Below, piece after piece: positions 36,601 through 47,231 of a stretch of DNA of 64,000 bases. The notes beneath the pieces were generated by a model. The model searched no databases and was not told the origin of the DNA. It saw only the letters and a list, made by a program, of their open reading frames with translations. The stretch is from Heracleum sosnowskyi (lineage: Eukaryota > Streptophyta > Magnoliopsida > Apiales > Apiaceae): NCBI GenBank assembly GCA_030848705.1, contig CM061238.1, forward strand, positions 27,744,655 to 27,808,654, read 5' to 3'. Position 1 is the stretch's first letter; the number at the start of each line of letters is the position of its first letter. The position numbers were made by a program, and so were the translations under genes.

Positions 36601-36920
36601 AATTTTGCATAGTAAAACAATATTGCCCAGAAAGTATGTAATGGCGGACATATAAATCTTTAAGGAAAATATCGGAAGAAAATCCGGAAAAAGGATTAAA
36701 ACGTACGCACCTCGTACTTGAAGGGTAAAAAGATATGGACATTTTCTTTGAGGCTTTGTGTGTATTTTTTGACATAATTGAAGGGTCAAAATGTTAATGA
36801 ACTGCATGAACAATAGTCCTACTTTTGAATTGTATCTTATGCATACAAATTTTGACAAACAGATCCAAGGTTGGGTGATTTACTACAACACCATCTTCTG
36901 GAGATCCTTGTTACGTTGCT
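33696..36920 (+). repeat. Tandem unit 7
   Basis: 3225 bp, closest to unit 6. Its right end (GTTGCT then CAA) continues not into another unit but into GCATAAATAATACC and the importin-alpha-like remnant, showing the original right-hand context of the unit. Confidence 0.9.
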
Positions 36921-37025
36921 CAAGCATAAATAATACCCGAAGTTACATGTTTGCGATTGTTTTGCATTGTATTCATTCTTAATTCTATTTTTGTTTATCT
37001 AAGTGAAACTACTTTGCATTTTCAG

Positions 37026-38515
37026 TCTCATGCCGCTATCATCCTCCAGTATGTTGTTGCTTGTTCGGGTAACAAGGAATTTGTAATGAAATTTATCACA
37101 CCTTCAATTATTGTCAACCTTATGCACTCTGCAGTTTGCGAGGTACAAAAGCAGGTAACCAACTAACCGAATTTACTTCCTTATCTTTTCTAATTTGTTT
37201 GGTTGGCTGGTTTATTTATGGATGCTTTTTTGAATGTGTAGCCTTTGTTGCTGTTGCGATATATAGCTTTTGGTATTCCCAATTGTTCTAAAAGTAAATT
37301 TGTGCTAGAAGAAGTTTTGGAATCGCAGTGATTTGTTATATAATGGCACTAAGACTCTTGCACTTGCTTGTCAAATATATCTAGACTTCTCTCCTGATGA
37401 GGTTATCTACTGCTCCGTATTGATAATGTATTTTACAAACCCATACACATAATAATTACTTTCATCATTTAATTATTTCCCAAATGTTGGCAGTTAGAGT
37501 TGATTCTCCGAGCTCTCATGAAACTTCTTAAATATGAAAATTCTCATGTTCTGGCATATGCATGCTCGGGAATTTCATACCTTTGTGATGGGAAACAAAA
37601 GATGGTAGTTGAAGAGCAACAACTTGGAACTCTTATTGATCGTCTTATTGAGCTTATTAAGTGGATAGTGCCTGTTTTTATTTTCTCTTTTTGCCCACTG
37701 TATCGGTTTTGGTCTTACGTTCACTATTTTTACTTTGATTGATGCTAATGTTGGCAGTAAGTGACATGTGTTCTCTTTTTGCCTGCTGCATTTGTTTTGG
37801 GTCTCAAGTTCACTATTTTACTTTATTGACGCTAATCTTTTTCAGTTCTGAATCACGTGTCAAGACCATTGCTGGACTAAGAGCACTGGGAAGTATCGTG
37901 AGATGGGGTAGTGACAGTAATATTGAGGTACTACATACTAGTTCAATGTTCATGTTTTTTTTTTATTAAGTCGTGAGTATTCTGTCTTCTCAACTGGTTT
38001 CTCTTCCAGCTTATAATCGAAAGGGATATACTGTTGAGCCTTGAGTGCTTGTTAGGCGAAGACGACAAGTACTATGTCAAGAACGCCTGCTGGATAATAT
38101 CAAACATAACTGCTAGAAATGAAAACCATATAAAGGTGAGTGTTGAATTGATCAATCTACTGCATGGAGAGCTATACTGGTTGCATGGAAGTTGATTGAA
38201 GTTTTTGTGTACACTCTACACCGTTTAGTAGCGAACAATGCATTATTTTCCTCTTGCACACTGTTTTAGAGCAGTTCCAAATTATGTTTGTACCTCTGTG
38301 TATGCCTTTTTACTTACCTGCAAAATCTAATCCTTGTTGCTGTGTTTTAAACAGGCTGTAATTGATTCCGGATTGATTGAGCCTCTTGTTGACGTTGTTG
38401 AAAGTTATGACTTGCTTGATGTAAAACGGGAGGCAGCGCGGGCAATTTCAAATGCCATATATGGTCTGCTTTACAAGGAACAAATGAAGACCTCGGGAAA
38501 AAGGCAATCCTAAAA
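37026..38515 (+). pseudogene. Importin-alpha-like gene remnant captured by the CACTA-type element
   Basis: Exon-like blocks with GT-AG borders lie at 37026-37154, 37242-37401, 37494-37660, 37846-37927, 38010-38135 and 38355-38515. Translated, they give armadillo repeats matching the central and C-terminal part of plant importin alpha, for example the NACWIISNITARNENHIKAV block (family consensus close to ACWTISNITAGN) and REAARAISNA. The nuclear-import receptor's N-terminal importin-beta-binding domain is not seen. The second block contains a frameshift near 37325-37335, and the last block ends early in a TAA near 38510 instead of continuing the repeats. It sits wholly inside the transposon termini, so it is best explained as a captured host gene fragment that has since decayed. 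Confidence 0.75.
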
Positions 38516-39290
38516 TTAATGGAAGCTGTGGACCAGTACATAACTGATCCTGTTCGCCAACTTGATAAGCCTTTCTTAATGCAAGTTACTAGTTAAGAGG
38601 TTGAAAATGAGTTTGAAAACTTGTTGGATGTTTAATCTAATTGCAAGTAATTTTAGTTACTAGTCATTGTATTTATAGTGTATTATTTGGTTTGGATGTT
38701 ATTATTGATTTTGAAGAATGTAGATTGTGGATTGTACAATTGTTTGTACAGGAAATGACCAAAACAAAAAGAATTTTTCAAAAAGAAAAGTCACCATTTC
38801 CAACCAAATCTGCACATTTCCTACCAAGCTTACCATTCGAAACCCAGAATGGTAGGAAATTCTTGGTAGGAAATGCTAGTTTACATGGTTTCTGATATAA
38901 AACCAACCAATTGACATATTAGACATTGGTAGGAAATAGATCTTGACTGAAGTCAAATGTGACATGGAAAAAATGACGTGGACTGGTCCCACTTAACACG
39001 TGGATGACATGTCAACATTGGGGGGCCACTTTAAGTTGACGTGGCTCTTGATGTGTCAAGTGACGTGTCTAGGTCCCACATTCCAAGTGGCTGCCAATAT
39101 GGCAAGCCACATGGGCAGCCACTTGGCATGTGGGGCCTTTTAGAAACAACCTATCAATTCCTACCATTAAGCATTTCCGACTTGAGCAATTCCAACCAAC
39201 GGGTTTGGTTGGAATTGATTCCATTTCCGACCAAAAGGTGGTCATTTCCAACCAATTGAATGGTAGGAAATGGCTGTTTTTCTTGTAGTG
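38516..39290. repeat. Right subterminal region of the CACTA-type element
   Basis: After the gene remnant come AT-rich sequence and then, from about 38750, repeated CATTTCC(T/A)ACC and GGTAGGAAAT motifs in both orientations up to the terminus. A GC-richer stretch (38960-39140) holds several ACGTGG/CCACGT motifs. It also has a perfect inverted repeat with 13-bp arms (CCAAGTGGCTGCC ... GGCAGCCACTTGG) at about 39083-39128. Confidence 0.7.
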
Positions 39291-39751
39291 TTGAATTCTC
39301 TTGTTATTTCATTACGTTGGTTACATCATCATCATTTAGCACCACCGCCTGTTATATTTTATTAATGAATGATTTGAAAAAGTCTTACATTTGTTACCAA
39401 ATATGCAAAGGGCTTCAGTTTTTTTTTCCGCTTGTTCAGTTTTCAGTCCAGATTCTTTTATAACGTTTGCTCTAATGTGAGCAAATTTTGTGGGAGGCAT
39501 TTTTGGTGCTCCATGTTTGGTGCCTCTCTTTAATTCATACGCTCGCTCATTTTTTTTCAAGATACAAGAGCATTTTATAAGCTCCTGTTTTGGTCACCTC
39601 TTGTAATTTATTGCTTGAGTACGTAACTATCCAGTATATTAACACCTCAATTCTTGGTGTCCGTGAGCAAAAACAATCTGTCCAGACTTTTTGGTGGAGT
39701 TTTCTGATTTAGCAGAATATACTCACATCAGAATTTTATCAAAAACATTTC

Positions 39752-40459
39752 GATGACAGAAGAAGTACCGGGGGAATGGTTTTCTACTTGAATGAGAGCT
39801 TGATAACCTAGGTCTCACAAAAGCAACGATGTGTAGCTTTAAGCAGAATTCATGCCAGCTACAGCCGCTGCTTGTCAGGGGATATGGCTACGAAATCTAT
39901 TGAACAAGATAACGAATGAATGCGTTGGGCCAGTGGTTATATACATAGACAATAAGTCAGCAATTAACTTGGCTAAGAATTCGGTTTTCCATGGACGAAT
40001 TAAGCATATTGATATCCGTTATCATTTTATTTGAGAATGTATTGAACGTGGGGAGATAGTTGTGAAGCATGTGAGCAGCGACGAAAGCTTTGCCTACAAT
40101 CAAGTTCGAGAAGATGCGTAGACTTCTGGGTGTCAAGAATTTGATAAAACAAGTTTAAGATTACGGGGGAGAATGTTGGAATTTAATCTTAAACTTGTTA
40201 TTTAAAGTTTTAATATTGTTATTTTATTTTGTTTCCCGTTAATGACTTGGTCATAATACTGGTAGAGTCTTTGCAGGATCGTGAGAATAAGGTGTAGGAG
40301 AATTTGTAGGAGTTTAGTTAGCACGTTAGCACTTTCCTGGTTTTTAGCTTTCCTTCAGTTGATGTATATGATATATATTGTATTGCAGCAATAAAATATG
40401 CATTTCGTTTTGGCATGCAAGTACCTGTGTCTTTGTTTTTCTCAGTTTTATATCAAACA
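39752..40459 (+). mobile_element. Ty1/copia 3' fragment: RNase H remnant plus 3' LTR
   Basis: The copia RNase H C-terminus is recognisable from DDRRSTGG through QKQRCVAL, IYIDNKSAINLA and HGRIKHIDIRYHF, with a stop where a Trp codon is usual, a short deletion and further frame loss before about 40130. A polypurine tract (ACGGGGGAGAA, 40163-40173) is followed by an LTR beginning TGTTGGA at 40174 and ending CA at about 40459, with an AATAAA signal near 40390. The 5' LTR, gag and most of pol are absent, so the copy is truncated. Confidence 0.8.
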
Positions 40460-41510
40460 ATTACTATAGATATATTGCAGGAGGGCAAAGTCTGAAACAA
40501 GAAGTTCCACATATGAAATCGATTATAATCATGTTAGACAACTGTTTCACATGCTAGCAATAACATCATAACAAAAAAGTTGTAAAGCTTACAGTCCTCA
40601 AATCGAGTCTTTACAACTTAAACATAGGACAATGAAACAAGATTGAGCACAGACAATAATTAGAGCAATCCACAAAGTTTAAGTTACAACAAATTTAAAA
40701 ACTTCTATCTTATACCATAGGTTAATTTAACATTCCAATCAAATTCATCGATTAGTATAGAAATGAAATGACCTTGTTCGAAGAAGAACGTGCTTAAGGG
40801 CTAAGAAATTATACACTTTTTTCTTGGGAAATTAATTTGGTTGAATATAACGACTCAGCTATACAGAAGTACTGTGATGTTTGAATTTGATGTTTTTAAG
40901 CCTGAGGTGGATGATATGATTGAAGATGTTGTTGCAAAGTGTATTTATGGTCGCTTCCCTGTTGTTGGCATTTTCGCACCCAACTCTTGAAGCTTCTCGC
41001 CATGGGTTGATCATTGTCCACAAAAATGAGTTGATGATTCCTCTTCAGTTCAAATATACACATTGTCACATGCTAAGAGCAAGTCCAATATTAGATTCAA
41101 AATAATTATAGCTATTGCTATAATACAGCATCAAAAAGTGATTTTTAATCTTAAAATAAAAATTGCACTCCAATGCTAGTTTTAAATTTACATAACTCTT
41201 TTTTACTTTTACCTAATTCAATGCTAATCTTAAAATAATGCTAGTTTGCATCGTGTAGCTTCATCAGTCTATATATTATCTTCAAGTTAAGAGCATCACT
41301 GTGTTTTTCGCTCTTAGCTTGAAGGGTAGTATTAAGGAATGAGGGTAGTAGTGACTTCTACTATATATTAGTTAGCAAATAACCCTCCTCTGTATACATT
41401 TGAAGGATGTAGTCACTTGACAAGATAAGTAAGAAATGTTGTCATTTTAATTCTCTCTGTTGTTCTACACTTCCACTGCAAATTATAGTGAAGAGTTCTT
41501 CATTTTTACG
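40460..41510. other. Intergenic DNA with an unassigned ORF fragment
   Basis: Mostly AT-rich. From about 40875 a frame without a clear start reads FEFDVFKPEVDDMIEDVV and stops at 40990. An overlapping frame from the ATG at 40920 encodes a signal-peptide-like start (MKMLLQSVFMVASLLLAF) ending at 41105. I recognise neither, and neither is convincing as a gene. A stretch beginning AGAGCAAGTCCAAT near 41075 resembles the ends of common plant MITEs. Confidence 0.4.
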
Positions 41511-41735
41511 GTTGCCTAAAGTCATTCACCATCTTAGGAAGTCCTTCAATCGCGAAGGGGCACCGTTGGCTCCTACCTAAGAAGCTTTTTAGCTTTAGAT
41601 ATGTCTGGTTTTCTCATGAGAGGGTCATCTTCTGTGTTGGGCCTGTATTCTATTTTTGCATTTGCATAAATTGTATCTTGCACCACCTGTACAGTGTGTA
41701 TTTACTGTGTTATTAAGGAAGCTCTGTTCATACTT
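41511..41735 (-). pseudogene. Duplicated fragment of the UDP-xylose synthase gene (end of intron 7 and part of exon 8)
   Basis: Matches 52694-52910 of the complete gene further right, including TTTTTAGCTTTAGATATGTC and the CACCACCTGTACA exon-intron border. It carries several substitutions, a 3-bp insertion and a break in the intron part. Because intron sequence is included, it arose from a DNA copy rather than from mRNA. It cannot encode a product. Confidence 0.8.
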
Positions 41736-41924
41736 AATTGTACGCTATACAAAATTTAAGTTCCGTAATGCTATTAAAAACAAAGAAGATGTAAAGAAAT
41801 TAGAAATAAAGAGATATGGACGTAAAATAACCCTAGCTATAAATATTGATGGCCCGCAAATGAAATTTTCCACTAATTCATATATCTTCTAGCCTAGTGG
41901 TACAACTATCCCTTCCCAGCTGAT
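41736..41924. other. Spacer between gene fragment and chromovirus
   Basis: Short AT-rich stretch between the decarboxylase fragment and the decayed gypsy element. No LTR of the gypsy element is visible. Confidence 0.4.
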
Positions 41925-44850
41925 TCATTCGATTACATTCCACCATGCTTCCAAAAATCCTTGTCCTGAAGGAGTAAAATTTGGACACTGTTCCTCGATT
42001 GTTTGAGCATCCTCCCAGCTTGCATCTTCTGGTATAGAATGCGACCACTGAATTAGCCACTGAGTAACTGCAGCATTGTTCCTCTTCACCATTCGCCGAC
42101 CCAACAAAGCAATAGGATAAACCAGAAATTGTCCATCTTTCCCCATTCGTGGTAGCTGGGTGGTGCTAATACAATTATCACCCATCTTCTTCTTCAACAA
42201 ACTTACATGAAATACTGGATGAATTTTAGTTCCAGCTGGCAAGTCTAATTTGTAAGACACCTTGCCGATCCTTTCCAGAATTTGATAAGGACCATAAAAT
42301 TTGTGAGCTAACTTCAGGTGTCAACGTATGGCTGCAGACAATTGACTATAAGGCTCTAACTTCAGAAGCCTCGTATGGGCTCATGCCAATAGCACTATGG
42401 TAAGTGGAGTTGTACCACCACTCAGCTAGTGGTATCCACTTGGACCATTGTTTTGGCCTGTGATTCACCATGCCCCTCAAATATTGCTCGACACACCTAT
42501 TTAATCTTTCGGTTTGTCCATCCATTTGAGGATGATATGATGTACTTAATTGGAGCTTGGTGCCTATACTTCTGAATAATTCCTTCCAAAATGAGCTCGT
42601 AAAAACCTTGTCTCGATCAAAAGTAATAATGTTAGGTAAGCCATGAAGCTTATAGATATTATCTAAGAATAGCTGCACCACTTGTGCTGCCGTAAATGGG
42701 TGGCAGAAAATGACCAGCCTTTGTAAATCGATCCACAATCACTAAAATGACATCTTTCCCATGTGACTTAGGTAAGCCTTCGATGAAGTCCAATGATATG
42801 TCCTCCCATATTTGGGACGGTGCTGGTAGTGGTTGTAAAAGCCCGTTGGGATGACTATTTGTGCCCTTTATTCGTTGGCATATATCACAATTCTGCACAT
42901 AAGTCACCACATCATTTCTCATGGTAGGCCAGAAAAAATATTGTGAAACTCTTTTAAAAGTCGCATCCTGACCAGAATGTCCACCTACACAGCTATACTG
43001 CTGGCATGCAACTCCCAAAGTAGCTTATTTCTGATTTCCCCTTGGTTTCCGATAAAAATTAGTCTTTTCTTCTTAATCAGCCCATGGTGGTACACATAAT
43101 CCTCGAAGTGCAGGTCCTTTACAGCAATGCCTTCAATAATTTTCTGTGCTTCAACATCATCATCATAACTTTGAGTTACCTCATTAAGCCATCCCTCTCC
43201 TTGGTGTCTCACCAAAGTCATAACTCTTGCAACTGTTTTAGTTTCCGGGATTCGAGATAAAGCATCAGCACCTTGGTTTTCTTTCCCCCTCTTGTAGATT
43301 ATTTCATAATCCAACCCAATAAGTTTAGCCATCCATCATTGTTGCAACAATGTAGTCAATTTCTGCTCTAGTAAGTACTTGAGACTTTGATAATCTGTTC
43401 GTATTATCAAATGGTGTCCTTGCAAGTCTGAATTCCATTTTTTGTGTGGCAAGTACGATGGCCAGCAACTCTTTTTCAAATGTGGACAGCCCCTTGGTGC
43501 CTTTCTGATAATCCTTTGCTTATGTAGGATATAGGTTTACCATTTTGCATCAAAACGGCACCAATACCGAGCCCTCTTGCATCAGTTTCAACAATGAAAG
43601 GCTGACTATAATCTGGAAGAGCCAAGACGGGAGCAGTACTTCCTCAATTTTTCAAAAGCATCTGTTGCTTCCATGTTCCATTTGAATGCACCATTCTTTA
43701 ATAACTTAGTGAGGGGCCTGCTTATGCTTCCATAATTTTTTACAAACCTTCGGTAGTAACCGGTAAATCCCAAAAAGCCTCTCAATTGCTTCAAAGTCCG
43801 TGGTTGTGGCCATTCTACAACTGCTTTCACTTTTTCAGGATCGGTAGCTACGCCTTCTTCACCAATGATGTGCCCCAGATATTCTACCTGTTTTTTCCCA
43901 AAAAAGCATTTACTCTTCTTAGCGAATAACTGATGGGCCCTTAGTTTTTCAAGAACCTCCTTTACATGAATTAAATGTTCTTCATAAGACTTGCTATACA
44001 CCAAAATATCATAAAAAAATACTAAAACGTTCTTCCTCAGCTGGTTAGAGAACACCTCATTCATTAAAAACTAAAAAGAAGCAGGGCGTTTGTTAAACCA
44101 AAAGGTATGACTTTAAATTTATAAAGTCCTTGATGCGTTCTAAAAGCTGTTTTATGAACGTCATCCGGGTAGACTCTAATCTGATGCTCTAAGGTTTTTG
44201 TAAAACATTTTGCTCCTTTTAATTCATCAAGCAACTCATCTATGAGAGGTATTGGATATTTATTTTTTATAGTAAGCTTATTAAGCCTCCTATAATCCAC
44301 ACCAATTCTCCAAGATCCATCTTTCTTTTTAACTAAAATAATAGGAGAAGCATACGGACTAGAACTTGGTTGAATAATACCTGGTTCCAGCATTTCTTGT
44401 ACTTGCCTTTCAACCTCGGTTTTCTGGACATAGGGAATTCTGTATGACCTCATATTTATTTACCGGCTGACTTCCTGTGATTAGAGGAATTTTATGGTCC
44501 TGCATTCTTTCTGGTGGCATGTTCCTGGAATATATCCTCGTATTCATGTAAAAGTTTCTTCATCTTTGGTTCGAATTCTTCGTCTTGATAACTGCCTTCC
44601 ATAAAAAATAAGGAGCCTGCTACTCCTCTGTTGGACTTTGACAACAACTTATTCATAGCTTTACCACTAATAACCTTTGCTGTCCCTTCTTCAATTTTCC
44701 CTGCATAAGCATGTAAATTTTTGCCCTGCATGAATAATTAAAGGCCCTTCATTCTCCTATCATTAATCTCTTTGCTAGATAAAATGGTTCTGTTGTTCAT
44801 GGTTATAATCTGTGATTGTGGAACCCCTTTGTTACTGTTGAAATCTTTGC
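41925..44850 (-). mobile_element. Decayed Ty3/gypsy chromovirus fragment
   Basis: Minus-strand pieces follow the pol order. About 44850-44490 is the protease-RT linker. 44453-43606 is reverse transcriptase, with blocks SPYASPIILVKKKDGSWRI and LRGFLGFTGYYRRFVKNY. About 43600-43250 is an eroded RNase H ending GKENQGADALSR. Integrase has the H-C finger (NCDICQRIK) and DRFTKAGHF, and continues to TSYHPQMDGQTERLNR. The last piece (42260-41925) has the PVFHVSLLKK block and a chromodomain-like region (QWLIQWSHSIPEDASWED). Gag and both LTRs are missing. Several frameshifts are present, part of the RT core is deleted, and the usual FFDDI reads FFYDI, losing a catalytic aspartate. It is inactive. Confidence 0.85.
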
Positions 44851-45683
44851 CTAGAAAAAATTAACATGTGTAAGTGCTGTTTTTTTATATATGGTTATAT
44901 TATGTGTAAGATAATGTAATTGAAATTTTGAGTGTGTGTTCAGATTTAAAAAAAAAATAGTGTAATTGTTATTTTTTAAGGTGTTTATAAAGGTAATATA
45001 TTTTAATTGAAAAAAAGAATGCTTTAATTTAGTCACTACTATATTATTTATTAAACAAAATGACCCAAAATCAATTTACTACAAATAATTATTTAATTAA
45101 CAAAATTATTCTATAATATATTAATGAATTTACGTATTTTACATAAATAATTGAAATCATAGCTTTTTGAAATAACTAAATTTTTAACGTAATTATAGTG
45201 GTGGTTAGAATTTAGCACTTTGATATATTTTTTTAACTTTATATACAAGATGTCTATTTTGTATAATTATTCTTCATTTTACCTCTTAATGGGATTTTCG
45301 GTTTTAAAGAGTAATAAGTTCTTAATTAGTGAACAATATTGAAACGGAGAGTACATTTTTTTAACTATAAAGAAAAAGAGGAAATGATTACGTTAGAGTA
45401 AGTTTTGTATGATACAGTTAACTAAAATCTTTGTGAATTTAGATCATGATTGATTTTAGCCCAAATTAGCACAAAGAAAGAATCTTGGTTTATTTAATGT
45501 AATCGAAATCTGTTGCAAGAGTTTTGGCGGCAAATCATATATATTTCCAAATCTTTGTAAACAGAAACTAAAATCAATGATTATGTGTTTAACGATACTC
45601 ATCAATCAATCAAAACTTTAAATCTGCACTAAAATAAAACGAAATCTTTATCACCTCCTTAATTGGTGACTAGCCAAGAATCC
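44851..45683. other. AT-rich region upstream of the polygalacturonase gene
   Basis: No gene recognised; long A/T runs. It should contain the distal promoter of the polygalacturonase gene. Confidence 0.5.
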
Positions 45684-45692
45684 TATATATGT
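45684..45692 (+). promoter_or_regulatory. TATA box of the polygalacturonase gene
   Basis: CTATATATG lies about 65 bp upstream of the ATG at 45754, a normal spacing for a plant promoter with a short leader. Confidence 0.55.
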
Positions 45693-45753
45693 AGATGTAG
45701 ATACTTGTGTCATATTCATATTCTAAAAATAAACAGAGTTCGAGGTCAAAAAA

Positions 45754-47231
45754 ATGAGTGCATCAACAATGTCAATTCATGTAATTACATTTTTTCAACT
45801 CATAATATTTATGTTGATTAGCTCTTGTTCTGCACAAAAAGGCTCTAATGCCAAGTTCTTCGATGTTACAACGTACGGTGCAGTGGCTAATGGAAAGGAT
45901 GATAACTCTAAGGTAATCTTTACGGCTAGTTCCTTAATTTTTTAAAAGAGTACATGATAACGTTCTTTATCATTTTCTTCTCTTTTTACAGCAATTTTTG
46001 AGAGCATGGGGAGATGCATGCCAATGGAATGGCAATAGTGTGATGATTATACCAAAGGGAATTTACCAACTTAATCCTGTCGAGTTTATTGGACCGTGCA
46101 AAGGTTCCGTTGTTGTGAGGATCGTTGGTGATCTCAAGGCCTCGACTGATATTTCCGTGCAATATTGGATTAGTTTTAAAGACGTTGATTGGTTGTTCGT
46201 AGAAGGAGGTGGTACTGTGGATGGCCAAGGTGCTGCTGTTTGGAGTAAAGACAATTGTGTGCATAACGGCAGAGTCTGTCACCCTCTTCCTATAGTAAGT
46301 GAATTCGATAAAATTAATTTGTGCATCCTTGTGCTCGTAGTTTTAATTCTTAATTTGACATCTTGAATTGAATGTGAAAACAATTTTTTAGAGTATTGTG
46401 CATATTTGAAATTTTGTATATTTTCCGTCATGTATTTTTTGAAACATTCACTTAATTATAACTTTTAATTTCTTACAGTCGATGGGATTCAATTTTGTCA
46501 AAAATTCAAAGATCGCCAACTTGAATATGATCAACAGCAAAAGTGTTCACTTGAAGGTATTTGGTAGCCAACAAGTTGTGATTAGTGGAGTCCAGATTAC
46601 AGCTCCAGAGAACAGTCCAAATACTGATGGCATAAGTATAGCCGAATCTCAGGACATAAAAGTCCAGGACTGCAACATTGCCTGTGGTGACGATTGTGTA
46701 TCCATGCTTAATGGAAATCAAAATGTGGACATTTTTAATGTTGCCTGTGGACCTGGCCATGGCATTAGTGTGGGGAGTCTCGGACAGAGTGTTGGAAATG
46801 TTAAAAGCGTTGGAGTTACCGGATTGCATGTTAAAAATTGTACTTTCAGAGGTACCGAAAATGGCTTGAGGATCAAAACATGGGCACCCTCTGTTCCCGG
46901 CTTGGTCAGAGACTTTTTATATGAAGATATACACATGGAGAATGCCGATAATCCTATTATGATTGATCAACATTATTGCCCGAGTCACAATTGTAACAAC
47001 CAGGCACAATCATCGATTCAAATAAAGAACGTGAGTTTCGTAAACATATGGGGGCAATCAAGTACACCAGTAGCAGTAAACATCCAATGTAGTAGCAAAG
47101 TGCCATGTTCAGAGTTCAAGCTCCAAAATATAAACCTGGCCTACAATGGAAGACAGGGAATAGCAAAATCAGAGTGTTTGAATGTCCATGGTCAATCCTT
47201 TGGTCAAGAGCAGCCTCCTGGTTGTTTTTAA
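45754..47231 (+). CDS. Polygalacturonase, GH28, probably an exopolygalacturonase
   Basis: Three exons: 45754-45912, 45992-46294 and 46479-47231, all with GT-AG introns, joining in phase to 404 residues, the usual size for plant exopolygalacturonases. The enzyme hydrolyses alpha-1,4-galacturonan in pectin. An N-terminal signal peptide (hydrophobic FFQLIIFMLI, ending near CSAQ) indicates secretion to the wall. The four GH28 signatures are in order: NTDG (about residues 202-205), the GDD catalytic aspartates (224-226), the GHG histidine (247-249) and RIK (285-287). C-terminal cysteines are conserved and the protein ends PPGCF. All key residues are present and no frame defects were seen. The start is the first ATG after a TATA box and places the signal peptide correctly. 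Pollen expression would fit the subclass but is inferred only. Confidence 0.92.

Larger units (their letters stand above)
14551..36920 (+). repeat. Array of seven tandem ~3,225-bp units inside the CACTA-type element
   Basis: Seven complete head-to-tail copies start at 14551, 17776, 21001, 24229, 27247, 30470 and 33696. Lengths are 3225, 3225, 3228, 3018, 3223, 3226 and 3225 bp, and copies differ by only a few bases per kb by eye. Each unit holds, in order: a hairpin-rich segment of TACC/GGTAGG motifs (about the first 680 bp), two diverged ~680-bp direct repeats each ending in a tRNA-like module, a CT-rich leader-like stretch, an intron-like segment, a small acidic ORF, and a tail ending GTTGCT before CAA. 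After unit 7 the sequence continues directly into the importin-alpha-like remnant. Confidence 0.93.
14471..39290. mobile_element. 24.8-kb CACTA (En/Spm)-type element, non-autonomous, internally amplified
   Basis: The left end reads TACTACAAGAAAAACCGTCA. The right end, in reverse complement, reads CACTACAAGAAAAACAGCCA. These match the terminal inverted repeat of plant CACTA transposons (CACTACAAGAAAA), with one change in the first base on the left. Flanking triplets are TTA (14468-14470) and TTG (39291-39293), a 3-bp duplication with one mismatch. Subterminal regions carry many copies of CATTTCC(T/G)ACC and GGTAGGAAATG in both orientations, like the binding-site arrays of En/Spm elements. Inside are seven tandem 3.2-kb units (14551-36920), an importin-alpha-like gene remnant (37026-38515) and a right subterminal region (38750-39290). 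No TNP2/TNPD-like transposase was found, so mobility would depend on another element. Confidence 0.85.

Noticed and set aside
14551..36920. Regular repetition suggesting a CRISPR array or ordinary centromeric satellite
   Set aside because: Units are 3.2 kb, contain several distinct sub-features and lie between inverted CACTA-type termini in a plant genome. There are no short repeats with unique spacers.
39041..39259. ORFs in the right subterminal region of the CACTA-type element
   Set aside because: They are composed of ACGTGG- and TTTCC(T/G)ACC-type repeats and inverted copies; no protein similarity.
14471..39290. Autonomous CACTA element with transposase
   Set aside because: I looked for TNP2/TNPD-like or TNPA-like coding stretches in the units and flanks and found none. 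The only recognisable coding homology is importin alpha.
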